Shown here one piece after another: positions 1 to 11,681 of a stretch of DNA of 64,000 nt. The first letter of the stretch is position 1; every line of letters begins with the position of its first letter. The notes beneath the pieces were generated by a model. That model was not told the DNA's origin. It saw only the letters and a list, made by a program, of their open reading frames with translations, and did no database searches. This DNA is from Bombardia bombarda (Eukaryota; Ascomycota; Sordariomycetes; Sordariales; Lasiosphaeriaceae), in the NCBI GenBank assembly GCA_030512295.1, contig JAULSR010000001.1:4735001-4799000 (forward strand). The letters are read 5' to 3'. A program made the position numbers and the translations under genes.

Positions 1-2
1 AT

Positions 3-182
3 GGCACCGGGGACTGGCTGTGCATCTGGCGGTATCTCAATGCGGGCAACGAGGCTTTTGAAGATGGAGAGTGTCGGCGCCATGACTGCTGGGGCCGGAC
101 AATGGACGAATCTTGGCTGGTTCAAGCTGGTCAACCAGCCAAGCTATATGTGGGATTGCCAACGCAGTCGGCGCAGCTGTTG
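3..182 (+). CDS. Possible C-terminal fragment of a gene cut by the left edge
   Basis: Reading from base 3 there is an open frame that enters from the window edge and ends at a TAA near base 182, about 59 codons. The first half uses mostly G/C third positions, as the confirmed genes here do, and the peptide is rich in Trp and Cys, which is unlike the low-complexity shadow frames nearby. Near its end it reads AKLYVGLPTQSAQLL, which faintly recalls the KLYLGLP stretch of GH18 chitinases, but that is a weak resemblance. The TAA overlaps a GTAAAT that could be an intron donor, so the gene might continue. No function is assigned. Confidence 0.2.
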
Positions 183-185
183 TAA

Positions 186-2677
186 ATCCTACGAGGACTG
201 ATGTGAGTGACGCCGTGTCTGATGATGGTGGCAAGATGTGACAATTGCTGTTTGACGGAATTGATGGATTGGGGAGGAATGCCACTGCGCGAGTGGACTA
301 CCGCGATCAAAGACCAAAGAAGCGGGCGGGTGGCAGGCGGCAGGTGGTAGCCCAGTGTTTTTCCGATTTGGCGTGGTCGCCTGTTAACCCAGAAACCAGG
401 AATTACAAGGTTGGGGGTGGCTTGGGCAGTGGTTGGTGTTTGTGAGGAGTTTTGCGCTAGTAAGAGCAACTTAGCTCTCGCTGCAAGGGCAGCGGGTGGT
501 TGGGATGACGTTGGTAAACAAAACTAGCTCCAGAAGTGAATTGGCCTAGCAACCACATAGCAACCACAGCTCCCCGAAATTCAGCCAATCAAATGCAATT
601 GTTTGTCGGTGGGCTTCCCGAAAGCGGGAATGCACAGCCAGAATCCCCACTTCTGAACGGTTTAGGGCTCTCTTGGGCCCGTGCGGACCACGTCCTGGGT
701 GGCTGCTTCCACATTCATTGACAACATTCCATCATTCCATCATGGAAGCTTTTGAAACCCCATCCAGCCGGCTGGGTCGGTCGCCTAGGTCATCGCCCCT
801 CACGCTCCCGCCCGCCCGTCCGCCTACCCCTGGACGCACGAACAGGGCCTCTGTGTCTCTGTATCCATGTTGGAGCATCGGATCGTGCGTGGCCCCTCCT
901 CCCCCAGCCGAAGTGAAATATTCCCTTACAAAGGAGGAAGAAGGGGCGTCAGTCTATCCATCGAATAGCATGGTTGTTATTCACATGCCTGTCTCCCGCT
1001 CCAGACGGAGAAGGTTTTATTCTGTTTTCCTCTTGGCCAGCCGCACCACACCCAATCGCCCCCAGTCTGTAATATGTAAGCGCCCAGCAGCCAACTCGAC
1101 TGTCAGTCCCGTCCCTCCCTTGACATGACTGGTGACCGTCGCGTTTCAGCATCGTATCACGTCGTGCCGGCGCTTTAATAAAGCCAGCTGTTGCTGATTA
1201 CTCCATGACATGACGAGTCGAGAAACAAAAGTCACCCTCATCCGGTGGGAAAAAATACCAAAGGATGCCGGTGTGCTTGGCGTAGTGTATGTACGAGATT
1301 CCCTTGTTGTAAGCGCCGGGGGTAGGTGGGATGTGTAACGGCCCGACTGATGACGCCGCTGCCGTCTTTTGTGTACACATGTACACACTCCCAATATTGA
1401 AGTACACAGAGTGCGTAAGATGCTATGATGGCATCTGTCTGTCCCACTTTATTTTGCCACCCGAAGCAGCTGGTGGTCTAGAGTACTGGTATATGGTCAA
1501 CATCGTGATATCAAATACTACAAACGACCATGTATGCGTGCTACAGTAATGCCATCATAATCTCACTTGCATTGTGTAATGGGCAACCATCGTCCGTCAG
1601 CTCTATGTCCAGAACGATTACACGTACTCCACCCCAGTCAGTCAGTTAGAATTACCCTGACCCAGCCAGACTACCTACACTTGACCCCACACTCGACTAC
1701 GACCCATACCACTACGTACTAGCATGTAGTGGAGAGGTTAAGTACACCCGTAACTAATCCCTCAAACATTCAATATCAATGACAAACCGCCAAGATCGAT
1801 AGATGGACGCCATTCATAGTGCGAAAGAAAACCATCATGTTCAAGACATTGACAATACGGGCAATTATCCCGCGGCCTGCCGTTATCGTAGACATATATC
1901 TGTATACAACAAAATCCAACAAACACAACGCTCGCTTGCTATGACAAAGATTTGACATCGGTAGACAATTTTTAACCCTCATGGGTTGATAAAAACAAAG
2001 GATAAGATCAGAAACGTAAGTGGTGTGTTGAGTTTGTAAATCCATACTTTTTTGGGATACAAAAACTCGAAATTGGACTGAACATCCTGTGTCTTTATCA
2101 TTCCTCCACAACCATATTCCCATCGCACGGGAGCAGCTGCTCTGCTCTCAACACGTGCTTAGACATGTTATAAGATCCAAGAAAGAAAAATAAACGCTGT
2201 GTGTGTGTGCGTGTGTGTGTATGTGTATTAGGCAATCAATACCATGTCCTCCCACGTGTCCAGTAGTAGTAGTCTCGGGGTATGAACTTTTTCGCCATTA
2301 AACTTGGTCGACGCAACGAAAGCCACCTTACCCAGCTATAGAATAGGAGCAAAGGATATATCGGACCGAACCAGTGAAGCAAAAAAGAATTAAAAGAAAG
2401 AAAAAGACAACAAAACAGGACTGTACCGCTGGTGCAATCTGAGCTTACAAAACAGGTATCGAAGAATGAAACTGCGCGCAGGAGAAAGCAGGAGAATGAT
2501 AAACGAAATCAACGCTCGCTCAGATAAAAAAAAGAAAACATCGCCAAAAGGAGAAAGAATAAAATAAACACCTATGCACAGTAATGGATATCATACTAAT
2601 CAATCGAATATAGTCGGTCGTCGCCCTTCATCATCAACATCGTTACCAACTTGTCGTCTCAGTCATAATGAATCCCG
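186..2677. other. Gene-free stretch with a GT microsatellite
   Basis: No open frame here has family features or exon-like composition. The stretch holds a GT-rich microsatellite near 2199-2227. Its right part is A-rich and probably contains the 3' untranslated region of the minus-strand gene that ends at 2678. Confidence 0.5.
2199..2227. repeat. GT dinucleotide microsatellite
   Basis: An almost pure TG/GT tract interrupted by one C and one A. It lies downstream of the minus-strand gene that ends at 2678. Confidence 0.9.
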
Positions 2678-4390
2678 TCATTGTCCGTAGTAATCATCGT
2701 CTCGTGCGTGTGAGCCGAAGCCCGACGGATATTGTGGGTATGGCGGAATGGCCGGTGAGACACTGTAGTATTGGTCATATCCCGGTCCGGCATCATATGC
2801 GTGGCTGTGGCTGTGGCCAGCGTCATAAATCGGCATTGGGCGCGAGTATGACGACGGAGCCTGTGAGCTTGCCCGAGTTCGGGCCGACGGAAGCCTCTCG
2901 ATCCGCGTGCGGCGGTCATCCTGCTCGAGGTAGATGGATTTATCACTGCCGGTGCGGAAGGGCGTGGCGCCTCTGGAGATGATGTTAATCTCGGCTCCAT
3001 CCCGGCACTGCATTTCAGCACCGCCGTATTTCAGTACTGTGCTTCCCTTCACTCGGATCGTTACGTCTTCGTCGTTGGCACTTGATCTCGTCGTCCTTGT
3101 TGTCGCCGATTGCCTATAGTCGCTTTCATCACGACTGCCTGAGCTTCTGCTGCTGCCGCCATTCTTCCCTGCCTTGCGCAGAGTCTCGGCCGTAAGTGGC
3201 ATTCCATTGCTACCAGTCATGTCGTCCTGATAAAGTGCTGCTTGACGAAGCTTGTCTTCGTAGCCGCTCCCGGACGACGCCGACTTGTTCCCTCCGTAAT
3301 ATGAATGTCGCCGGCCACCCTTTCCAGCCACCTCGGTTCTGTAGTCTCCTGCATCATATGTGATTGATGTTGCGCCGACACTTGGCCGTCTTGGCCGCCT
3401 TGACTTTGACTTTGATCGAATTGGAATTGGAACGGAGTGTTCGTAGGTAGCGAGTGGGGATATGTGAAAAAGTCCACCGTCTCCCTCGATCTCATCATCG
3501 TCGTAGCCAACTGACTGTCGCCTCACTGGGGTCGATGGTGGAGGACGAAACGCCAGGCTGGTCGGGCGAGCTGAGGCAGGTCGTGGGGGTGGAGGCATTG
3601 CCCTCCGGTCGTCCTGAGGCCGGGATGATTTCCGATGCGATGACGGTCGTCGGGTTAACGACCTCTCATGTTCCGGCTCGAAATCGTCGAATCCAATAGA
3701 TCGGGGAGCGCGATAACCCATGGCCGATTGCGGCCGTCCAGGGCCAAACCGCGACTCGAGCGGGCGTGCGAAGTAGTCAGGCGACTGTTGGGGCATTGCG
3801 GCCGCTGGTGATTGAGACGGATATGGTATTGGTACGGCGCCCCCAGCCCATGAAGGCGGAGGAAATGAGGTGGGTAGAGGTGCAGGTGTTTGACTCGCAT
3901 AGAACCGAGCATTCGCCGGCGGTGGTCGTGACGGAGAGGAACCATAATAGCTCATAGGTCGAGGATTGCCCGTGTGGGCACGGGGCCGGGAAGTTGCGGC
4001 AGTGACGCCAGGGCCCACGCCATAGTACGATGCCTCAATGTCTCGTCTCGGAAGGCTTGGGGTCGTCTTGGAGTGTTTGACCGGGGGACGCATGATGGGA
4101 ATGATGGCCTTCTTGGTATTGGAAAGCGACTTGTCTCGATCCTTGCCCGCTTTCTTCAGCGAGTCTCCCCTCCTAGGATGTACAGTCGAGTCCGAGTCGG
4201 TGAGACCGCTCGTTACAGGTGAAGACGAATCTCGTCTGACCTCCCTTTCCCTTCTTGCTCGACCAGTATTTGGTCTTTCCTTGGATGGACTGACAACGGA
4301 GGCTGCGTAGCGACTGGATCCCTTAACGATATTTCCTGACTCGTCGACGTCCTCGACGTGCGCAATTTTTGGCGTCTCTCTTTCTGACAT
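2678..4390 (-). CDS. Disordered Tyr/Pro/Ser-rich fungal protein of unknown function
   Basis: A single open frame of 570 codons, counted from the ATG at 4390, whose product begins MSERETPKIAHVEDVDESGN. An earlier in-frame ATG at 4468 would add 26 residues that look like translated leader, so the 4390 start is preferred. Most of the protein is low complexity: Arg/Ser-rich patches near the N-terminus, then Pro-rich segments with scattered SYYG, YDA and RP motifs. One segment looks less disordered, about residues 435-470, reading DVTIRVKGSTVLKYGG and then AEMQCRDGAEINII. It may be the conserved core. There is no signal peptide and no membrane segment. The Tyr/Gly/Pro-rich C-terminus (DAGPGYDQYY, ending DDDYYGQ) resembles condensate-forming proteins. 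I do not recognise the family; the gene is real judging by its length and codon use. Confidence 0.75.
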   Translation of the reverse strand: MSERETPKIAHVEDVDESGNIVKGSSRYAASVVSPSKERPNTGRARREREVRRDSSSPVTSGLTDSDSTVHPRRGDSLKKAGKDRDKSLSNTKKAIIPIMRPPVKHSKTTPSLPRRDIEASYYGVGPGVTAATSRPRAHTGNPRPMSYYGSSPSRPPPANARFYASQTPAPLPTSFPPPSWAGGAVPIPYPSQSPAAAMPQQSPDYFARPLESRFGPGRPQSAMGYRAPRSIGFDDFEPEHERSLTRRPSSHRKSSRPQDDRRAMPPPPRPASARPTSLAFRPPPSTPVRRQSVGYDDDEIEGDGGLFHISPLATYEHSVPIPIRSKSKSRRPRRPSVGATSITYDAGDYRTEVAGKGGRRHSYYGGNKSASSGSGYEDKLRQAALYQDDMTGSNGMPLTAETLRKAGKNGGSSRSSGSRDESDYRQSATTRTTRSSANDEDVTIRVKGSTVLKYGGAEMQCRDGAEINIISRGATPFRTGSDKSIYLEQDDRRTRIERLPSARTRASSQAPSSYSRPMPIYDAGHSHSHAYDAGPGYDQYYSVSPAIPPYPQYPSGFGSHARDDDYYGQ

Positions 4391-7300
4391 TGCCAGCACG
4401 AGCAAAAGCCCGCAAAAGGAATTATTCAGGCTACTCGAATTCGAGGTAATTCCACGTTGCAGAGGCAACGATGCCTCAGGATTGAGGCGTCCGCGATGAT
4501 GAGACTCAGCCGCTTATCAATGATTTGTTGGCAGGCGACTGACAAGGTGCTCTTGCCGCTGAGGTACCAGTATATGGCTGGTCGACTGTGACGTCTCCAA
4601 AATTCGACGTGGGGATAGTTCAGTAAAACGAGGTGGAGCGGATGAAAGCTTCGAGTTCGGATGGGTTGTGCTGGGCTACACTGGTGGCGGATGTGGATGT
4701 CCAGACGGAAAATGGGACGGATCTGTTTTAATAAAATAAAAAAGGTGGTAGAGTGAGAGTGACGAGTTTTATTCCACTGCGGGGGTGTGCTCTGAAGTCT
4801 CAATGGAGGGATGGGGGAGCGGCAGGGAAGCCCGCTGTTTCGCCCGTCTACCGTAGTCTAGGGCAGGGTATTGGTTCCTTGTTCGCTTTTGGCTGTTCGA
4901 GCACTGACAACCACACGAAAGCCGGGCCGGGACAGGGGTGTGACTGTCACCTGGGGTGGTTGTCTGGGTGTCAAGGGCACTTTATCGATAACGAGACGCC
5001 GCAATACACTTGTCGGAGCGGGAAATGGCCGGGTAACAGGCTGACACAACCCTCACTCTGCAATTCCAGGCCTTCCGTTCTGTGTGTGCCTGAATCCGGT
5101 GGTGGGCTTTGGATCTCTCCTCCAGCAGGTGAGGACGTCGACGTGCGTCGTTGGGTCGCGGACAGCTAGCTGGCCGGCCTTGTGGGTCTTCACTGATCGT
5201 GGGGGACTGAGGCAGAATGCCAGAAGAGGATGCAGAGGTGGATCGCCTTTGGCCACGAACCCTGCTCGGATCCTGGAAGCCGCCTTGAAGATCTGCCAGC
5301 CAGGCCTTCCAAAACCCCCCCAGCAGTGAGGCGGACGGAGCGGCAAAGACTGGTGCGAAACAGACAGACGTATTCGGTTGCGCAAGATCTGCTGAACGTC
5401 GGAAAGTCACTCTGTGTATCTGGCGCTGGTACTCTTGGTGCTGCAGGTAATGTGAGCTGTTGGTAAGCCAAACGGTCCTGTGGCAACTTCCAGTAAGCCT
5501 GCCACTTGGTTGCAGATTCTCGGTGACTTGGGGGGATCTGTGTGGTCGGATCTTCCGTAAGGCCTCAACTTGGGGGGTGTGCTCTTGGGTTGCTTGGCGA
5601 AATTACTGGCCTGAAAGGCTCAAGACTGGGCAGTATATGTGCAGTGCAACCGACCAAAAAGAAAGGAAGTCGATGGCCTCCCGGCCAGTCACTCCGCTGA
5701 GAAACCGAGCCGAGATGGGAGGCATGCATACATAAGAGGGGACTGAGTACGTACTAACCAGTTGACCTTTTGCTTGTTTCTCGCTCGCTGTTTTAGTGCC
5801 CGATTCTTCTCTTGGGTATCAATGACCCAGCAGAGGGACTGTATGCTGTTCCCACGGACAGCAAACACAAGGCTGTGGAATAAGACGGCCCTACAGCGCA
5901 GACTTGAATATCTTCTGGTTTCTCAATTCCTGATGAATGCTTCTCATCAAGGAGGACAGAGAGTTACATGGAACAATTGTGAATAGACGAGAATAGACGA
6001 AACGAATGGTAATTAAGTCGCGGACAATCGAACGATAGCTCTTGTGTGTTGGACAGGAGGCAGCCATCCACTCCTAGGCAACGGCAGGCAGACAGCACGC
6101 CAGCACACCTTTCCGTAGACGCACGCCGCCTAAAGCCCATTGGAGCTATTGGGCCTGGAATGCGGACCTCTGCAAGTTAACGGCCATCTGGCTCTTTCAT
6201 AGGACAGAACCAGAAAGCCGTCAAGCGAAGTCTTCTCGCTCCTTTCCTGTCGCGGCATTCGAGTCATCGGTTTGTGATCACCCGCTGCCTGCCCGTCTGG
6301 CCATCTGTTCACCTGTATCCCATAGTGTTCCTGTTGTCTTGGAGGAGAGAGGAGGACGATTACGGCATCACACGGGACCACCACCGCCACTGGTCCACCA
6401 CTAGCAACATGTTCGACATTGTGTCCAGTAACGCAGCGGCCTTTACTGTCATTCCATGAGCCTCTTGTCTATCGTACCTTTTCTTGGCCTTTGTTTTCTC
6501 AGTGCACTTGAAGCTTCCATCTTTTGGCGGACAACTTTCCCAGCAATGTGAGATATTCTTAGCGATACGAATGATAACCTGAAGGCCACTCTCGTCTAGA
6601 ATTTTTGGGGCGCTGCTGCTCCCCGACTTGCGACGATTTCGAGACATGTCCGCTTGAACCATGATGTTGCAAAATGATTCTCGTCTCTGTCTCATTGGCT
6701 TAACTGGTGCGGTGTTGAGCAGCGATCGCCAATGGTTCTGTAGCTATACCCTCCCACTCGCATTATAACCAACGTAGTGAGTGGAAGGAATCCCCACAGA
6801 AACCTTTATTGTTTGACAAGACAGCAGGCGGGAGGTTCAGGTCAATTGGGTGCATGCAGCGCTGATAGGTGGGGATTACACATTGTCGCAATTGCGCGAC
6901 AAGCTGCATGTTATGCTGTATTGCCTGTTTAAGCCGTTCGATCCAGTGGTCAACGTGGAACCGGCGTCCTACAGACGTCAGCATATCCTAATTGAATTCG
7001 CAGGCCCGACAACTGCCCCCTCAAGTGAGTCAAATTTATGGCACGGGAGTCTTTGGGTGGTGGCCCAAAAAATTGAGGGAGACGGGTTAGAAATAGTACA
7101 GGTAGGACACTCTGCATCCAAGGCATTGACGCAAGTGCAGGGTTCAAGCGTACATCCGTCCAGAACAAGCACACGACTCCTTCCGACTGAGTGAGTCGAT
7201 ACTGCACAAAGGTCGCCGAACCCAAGACACGATAACGATCCCGTGACACCTTGGCCGATGCGATGGCGGCGTTCCGCCGGCTTCTCTCCGGCCGCCCTGT

Positions 7301-8176
7301 GGTCGTAGTACATTCGAAGGGTTTCGACGAAACAACCAACATTTTCTGTGGAATAATCATGACGTTGTAAATCACCAGATTCCCGCCCCCACAGGACGAA
7401 GCGGGATGATCGAGGCCGAGACCATGAACAGCAGCTCCAGGGTGGCGTTTGATTTGGCGCAGCTCTGGTTGCCCTTTCTAGTATAGTCCGAGAAACGCCA
7501 CCACCCGGCAATTCAATGGTGAAGTGACAAAAGCAGCCGGTATCAATTTGTCGCCAACATCAACTGATAATGTCGATATAGACGGATGGCGTACCTCCAT
7601 CGGCAAAATGAATTGACGCGATTCCTTCGCGTTGCCGGCACCTATTCCAATCACACCGCCCTTTCTTGTGATGTGCGTCCTCCATCATCAGTGTTTCTCC
7701 GCATTGGCACGCCGGCACGGAACTTGTGCTGAACATCTCGGTATCACTGCGACACTGATCGGACTAAACCATAGCTCATTGAGGAAACTGGGTATATGTT
7801 TCTTAATAATGCGTGTATGTGTCTGTGTGAGCGTATTTTGTGTGGGTTGGTGTGCGCATTAGCTTTAGGTCTTGCTTTCCCATAAACACGTCGTTTCCTT
7901 GCAGATCGTCAAGTGCGTAGCTCTTTATTGAGCTGCCGATATGGATGATAACCTTTGTCTTCGCAAATGTGACGATCCCATTGATCCTGTGTTGCTTCAT
8001 GGCCGCGTCTTGGTGCCGGTTAAGTGATCTAAGCGGTATCTTCTTCGCGTGATACACATCGACGATACAGCGTAATTCCCCAGAGCAGGAGAATATGGTT
8101 ACGTATCTCGGTGGAAAGGCAGTGGCTCGCAGCGAATGAGGCATGTAATCTGAAGCACGTAGAAAAGAGGTGCGCC
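4391..8176. other. Gene-free stretch of about 3.8 kb
   Basis: It holds the upstream region of the minus-strand gene starting at 4390 and the 3' flank of the minus-strand gene ending at 8177. Many short frames overlap on both strands, the longest about 177 codons at 6978-7511 on the minus strand, but none has a recognisable domain. A small multi-exon gene cannot be ruled out by eye. Confidence 0.45.
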
Positions 8177-9058
8177 TCAGGATATGTTGGCCGCTCCAAC
8201 CGGGATCTCCACGTCCACAACCACTGGTCTGTGGTCCGAGAGGTAGATCATGTCATCGAATCGGTTGGGTAGAATTCCAAATGTCAAAAACTTCAGACCA
8301 TTGGATCCTCGGACAAAAAGGAAGTCGATTCTCTTGGGTTCCTCGTTCGGTTCCCCAAAGGACGTGTACGTTATCTCCTGGTTCCCGTATCTCAAGTTAA
8401 TGGGTACGAGGTTTGACATGTCTTCCATGCCGGAGCCCGGCATGGTCAGAGCCTTGTATGCTTTGCCATCCGGAGTGCTGTTGAAATCGCCGCCAAGGAA
8501 TAAGGGAGGCTTTAAGTCTCCGGCCCAGCTCTCGGTCCAATTCCGGGCAAGCTTGACCAAGAGATGTGCGCTTTCTTCTCTCGCGGTTTGTCCCTTATGA
8601 TCGAGATGTGTGCTCATGATGATAGCAGCAGTCTGTGTTTTCCGACGACAGAACAAGCCCATGGTGACGATCCTTTCCAAAGCAGCATCCCACCCTTTGG
8701 AAGGAACATCTGGAGTCTTTGACAACCAGTAAGTCTCGTTACGCTCACACCCCCAGGACTCGATGCGGAAGAAGATGGGGGAGAACTCTCCGGCTTCCTC
8801 CCCATCCTTCCGGCCTCGGCCGATATGAGCCCAAGACGGACCAAGGCGGGCCTGTATGTCCGTGAGTTGTGTATGCAGGACTTCCTGAAGGCAGATGAAG
8901 ACCGATGAGTGGCTCGAGGCGATGAAAGCGAGCTGTGCGCACAGCTTTGGGCAGCGTACTGTCCATGACTCCTCGCCAGGAACAGGTTTCTTGGTCGCAT
9001 ACCGAATATTCAGAGTAACAACACGGACAGGGATGGTGGATGTGCTCATGGGAGTCAT
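8177..9058 (-). CDS. Endonuclease/exonuclease/phosphatase-fold hydrolase
   Basis: A 293-residue intron-less protein of the EEP (DNase I-like) superfamily, metal-dependent phosphodiester or phosphomonoester hydrolases. Visible motifs in order: TLNIRYA with Asn17; the metal-binding Glu in LQEV (Glu59); YWLSKTP and GWDAA around 110-126, typical of fungal and bacterial stand-alone EEP proteins; STHLDH with His151; GDFNS at 190-194 with Asp and Asn; KRIDFLFV near 245; and the terminal SDHRPVVVD near 275-283. All catalytic motifs are intact. There is no signal peptide, so a cytosolic or nuclear location is inferred. A second Met at codon 4 (9049) could also be the start. The substrate cannot be told from sequence: DNA, a phosphoinositide or a nucleotide are all possible. 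Confidence 0.9.
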   Translation of the reverse strand: MTPMSTSTIPVRVVTLNIRYATKKPVPGEESWTVRCPKLCAQLAFIASSHSSVFICLQEVLHTQLTDIQARLGPSWAHIGRGRKDGEEAGEFSPIFFRIESWGCERNETYWLSKTPDVPSKGWDAALERIVTMGLFCRRKTQTAAIIMSTHLDHKGQTAREESAHLLVKLARNWTESWAGDLKPPLFLGGDFNSTPDGKAYKALTMPGSGMEDMSNLVPINLRYGNQEITYTSFGEPNEEPKRIDFLFVRGSNGLKFLTFGILPNRFDDMIYLSDHRPVVVDVEIPVGAANIS

Positions 9059-10874
9059 AGTTCGTGGCTGTCTGTTTATGCCGACCTAGGCAACCAAGAC
9101 AGGGAGGAAGATGGCATTCGGCGGGGTAGCGTAGACTTAGGGCACAGGCAGGAGTAGCTTGGGAGTAGACGTTGAAGAGGCAAGGAGTTGTGAATGTAGA
9201 CCGAAACGAGACAAATTGCAACGAATAGGTAGTATATTCAGAAGTCGTGTGGTTTATTGTCCAGGCGTTCTAACAAAACTGCTAGAGAGAGATGAGAAAT
9301 GAACAAAAACGTCCCACAACTTGAAATTGCTACACGAGAAGTCGCGTCAGGAATTGACCACAAGCGCGAAGCCAGTTGCTCTTTCCATACCAGGGTGATG
9401 ATGAGGGGTGGTGGGGGAATGTTACATAAGCCGAACCTTGATCTGCCTCAGTCTCCCCACCTTGAATTAGATAGGTGAGCGGCTGCTTCGGCTGCTGGTT
9501 GCCAACTTACGCTTGTCCTCTGCTGAAATGGGCTCAAGACAGCATTCGTATTACTTGCCTTTGCCGACATTTGCATACGAGCCATGTTGTCAGCAGCCTC
9601 ATGGTCGACTGACAAAATACCATGTGGGCTGTATCATTTCGCCATGCCTATGGAAGATCACGCCTGCGTGGTCTTGGTTGTCTCTCTCAACCGTCCCGGG
9701 ACGTTCAAAGCCAAGTCTAAATTCCACGTTCTTGGCTCATGGGGCGAGGCTCAGGTCCAAACCGGGCCAACAGATGATAGCTACGACGCGACAACGGGAT
9801 TTGAGAGGTCGATACTCAACTTAGCTGACCACGAATGACGAACGTGCAACACGTCCTGGATTTGGAAATGAAGTCGCTGCTCTGTGAATGGCCTGATGCG
9901 CGCCACGGCAATGCTTTATGCAGGTACGAATACCTTGTGCATCCAGCTGCCTCTCTGTTCGATTTCTTTACCCACGATGCGCTGCAGGTGCAACCATGAG
10001 ATAACAGCCGTCCCTGATCATCGTATGTAAACGCGATTCCCTTTCGTCCTCGGCCTACCTCAAGTGCATCCCGCTCGGACGGCGGCTGTTTCGGCAGCAC
10101 CCACCACCTTTCCACAGTCATGTGTCTTCGACTTTTGTCCGAGTGGGTGTTGCCTAGTCTATCTGTGTCTCAGCTCAGCGACTACTTTAGTCTAGTGGCT
10201 CTGTCACGCGTGGGGTTATCGTCAAAATTCCAAGATTTTGATAACGAGTTCCAAGTAAACTTTCCACTTCTGTCTGATTTCTGTCATGTTAACAATCACT
10301 TTATACCATCCTACGCCCTTCTCACCTGTCTTGTGATACGCGTAGTGGCCCTAATCCGAGCTGACTACTTTGGCCTCTGCCCTGTAGTCAGAGGAAGGGT
10401 GCGAGGCGCAGCAGGCGTTAGTTGGCCCATGAATAAAAGGGAACTGTAATTGCCCCGCAAAAAGAGACGTGTAGCTGGACACATCTGGACATGACCACCA
10501 TCTTCTCCTTCACAAGGCAGCCTCTAATCTTGATTGTACACTCACCGGTGACCATGGCCGCGTTGGAGGGGTACGCCAGCCATCTTCGGTGAGATGGTGG
10601 GTGGTGCCTCCTGCTTTGTTATATATCCCCCGCGCATGCTCTCTGCCTTGGTTGTCTACTTCCATTATCCACCTCCTCTTGTTCAGTTCAAAGACATCGG
10701 GAGGACACGAAGCTTTCAGTCCTTCGATATACCCTCGCTTCTGAGAGGTCAGCTTTTGAGCCGGCCAGGCCGGCAACCGGCATCTGGATCATCCCATCAC
10801 AGACTTGATAGTAGTCTAGAGTCGGGTTGATTCACCTACGTTTCTTGTGGCTTAGTCTTTGAAAGACTTACAAG
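9059..10874. other. Gene-free stretch between divergent genes
   Basis: Intergenic DNA between the minus-strand EEP gene and the plus-strand gene starting at 10875, so it probably carries both promoters. Frames of up to about 109 codons occur but none has a domain I recognise. Confidence 0.45.
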
Positions 10875-11681
10875 ATGCCTTCTGCATCAAGCCCCACTGA
10901 GTCTCGGGCTCAGTCAGACTCTTGGCCCCCAACACAGATCAGACTCCATCCTAGCGTTGAGCGCAACGATGCCGAGATCGATGACCTGGATCTATCCAAG
11001 ATCGACGAGGACCCTCTTGTTTATTTCCTTACACCCACAACTTTCCCGGATAGCGATGACGACGACGGCATGGACTTCGAGATGGACTTCGACGCCGGGA
11101 TCGAGGACGCCAAACACCCACCGCCGGTAGTGAGAAGCGTCAGTCCATCCAGTCTTGGTGGTCTCAGTCATCCCCCGCCACCTCGATCACCAACACCTCC
11201 GAGGTCTCCATCGATACCCGATCTGGCCCTGGACTCGTCCTCCAATCCCACCCCCGAAGATGCCGACGACTACATGCAGTTCGCTGCCAGAAGTCGATCC
11301 CACTCGTTGAGCTTTCCCGTTCTCCTGAAGGATTTTACGACTGGAAAGTCAAAGGTCCAACAACACAATCCAAACAATGGCAGTACGGATGCCCTTCTTT
11401 CGCCAGCGTCTTTTTATATTTCTGGCGCCTCGGATCATGGCCAGTCGGCTCGTCCTAGAGGACGGACCGCGACGCTATCACCCCGTCGATCGCCACACTC
11501 GTGGCGCGAGCCGAGCCCGGATGTATGGTCGATCGAGGAGGAGGCAGAGGGGGGTATTGATAGTGATATGGGCGAGGGCACTGTAGGAGAAGGAGAGAGA
11601 ATCGAAGCCGGAAAGGCTCGAGCTATACAAATCACGGCTGCAAAGCCAAAGAAGAGGGTTCGTTTTATGCTCCCAGAATGA
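10875..11681 (+). CDS. Small disordered acidic protein ending in an RVxF-like motif
   Basis: An intron-less frame of 268 codons. The N-terminal third is acidic, with segments such as DSDDDDGMDFEMDFDAG. The middle is Pro/Ser-rich with SP and TP dipeptides that could be phosphosites. The last residues read KPKKRVRFMLPE. KKRVRF fits the [RK]VxF docking motif for protein phosphatase 1, which is usually preceded by basic residues as here, so the protein may be a PP1 regulator; this is inference from a short motif. No membrane or catalytic domain is visible. The ATG at 10875 is the first in frame. Confidence 0.65.
   Translation: MPSASSPTESRAQSDSWPPTQIRLHPSVERNDAEIDDLDLSKIDEDPLVYFLTPTTFPDSDDDDGMDFEMDFDAGIEDAKHPPPVVRSVSPSSLGGLSHPPPPRSPTPPRSPSIPDLALDSSSNPTPEDADDYMQFAARSRSHSLSFPVLLKDFTTGKSKVQQHNPNNGSTDALLSPASFYISGASDHGQSARPRGRTATLSPRRSPHSWREPSPDVWSIEEEAEGGIDSDMGEGTVGEGERIEAGKARAIQITAAKPKKRVRFMLPE

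Noticed and set aside
6360..6695. 111-codon minus-strand frame with a Lys-rich segment and several Cys
   Set aside because: Single short frame, no homolog I recognise, no clear promoter or splice context; too weak to call a gene.
6978..7511. 177-codon minus-strand frame
   Set aside because: Overlaps other frames of similar length on both strands, has no domain and shows atypical composition.
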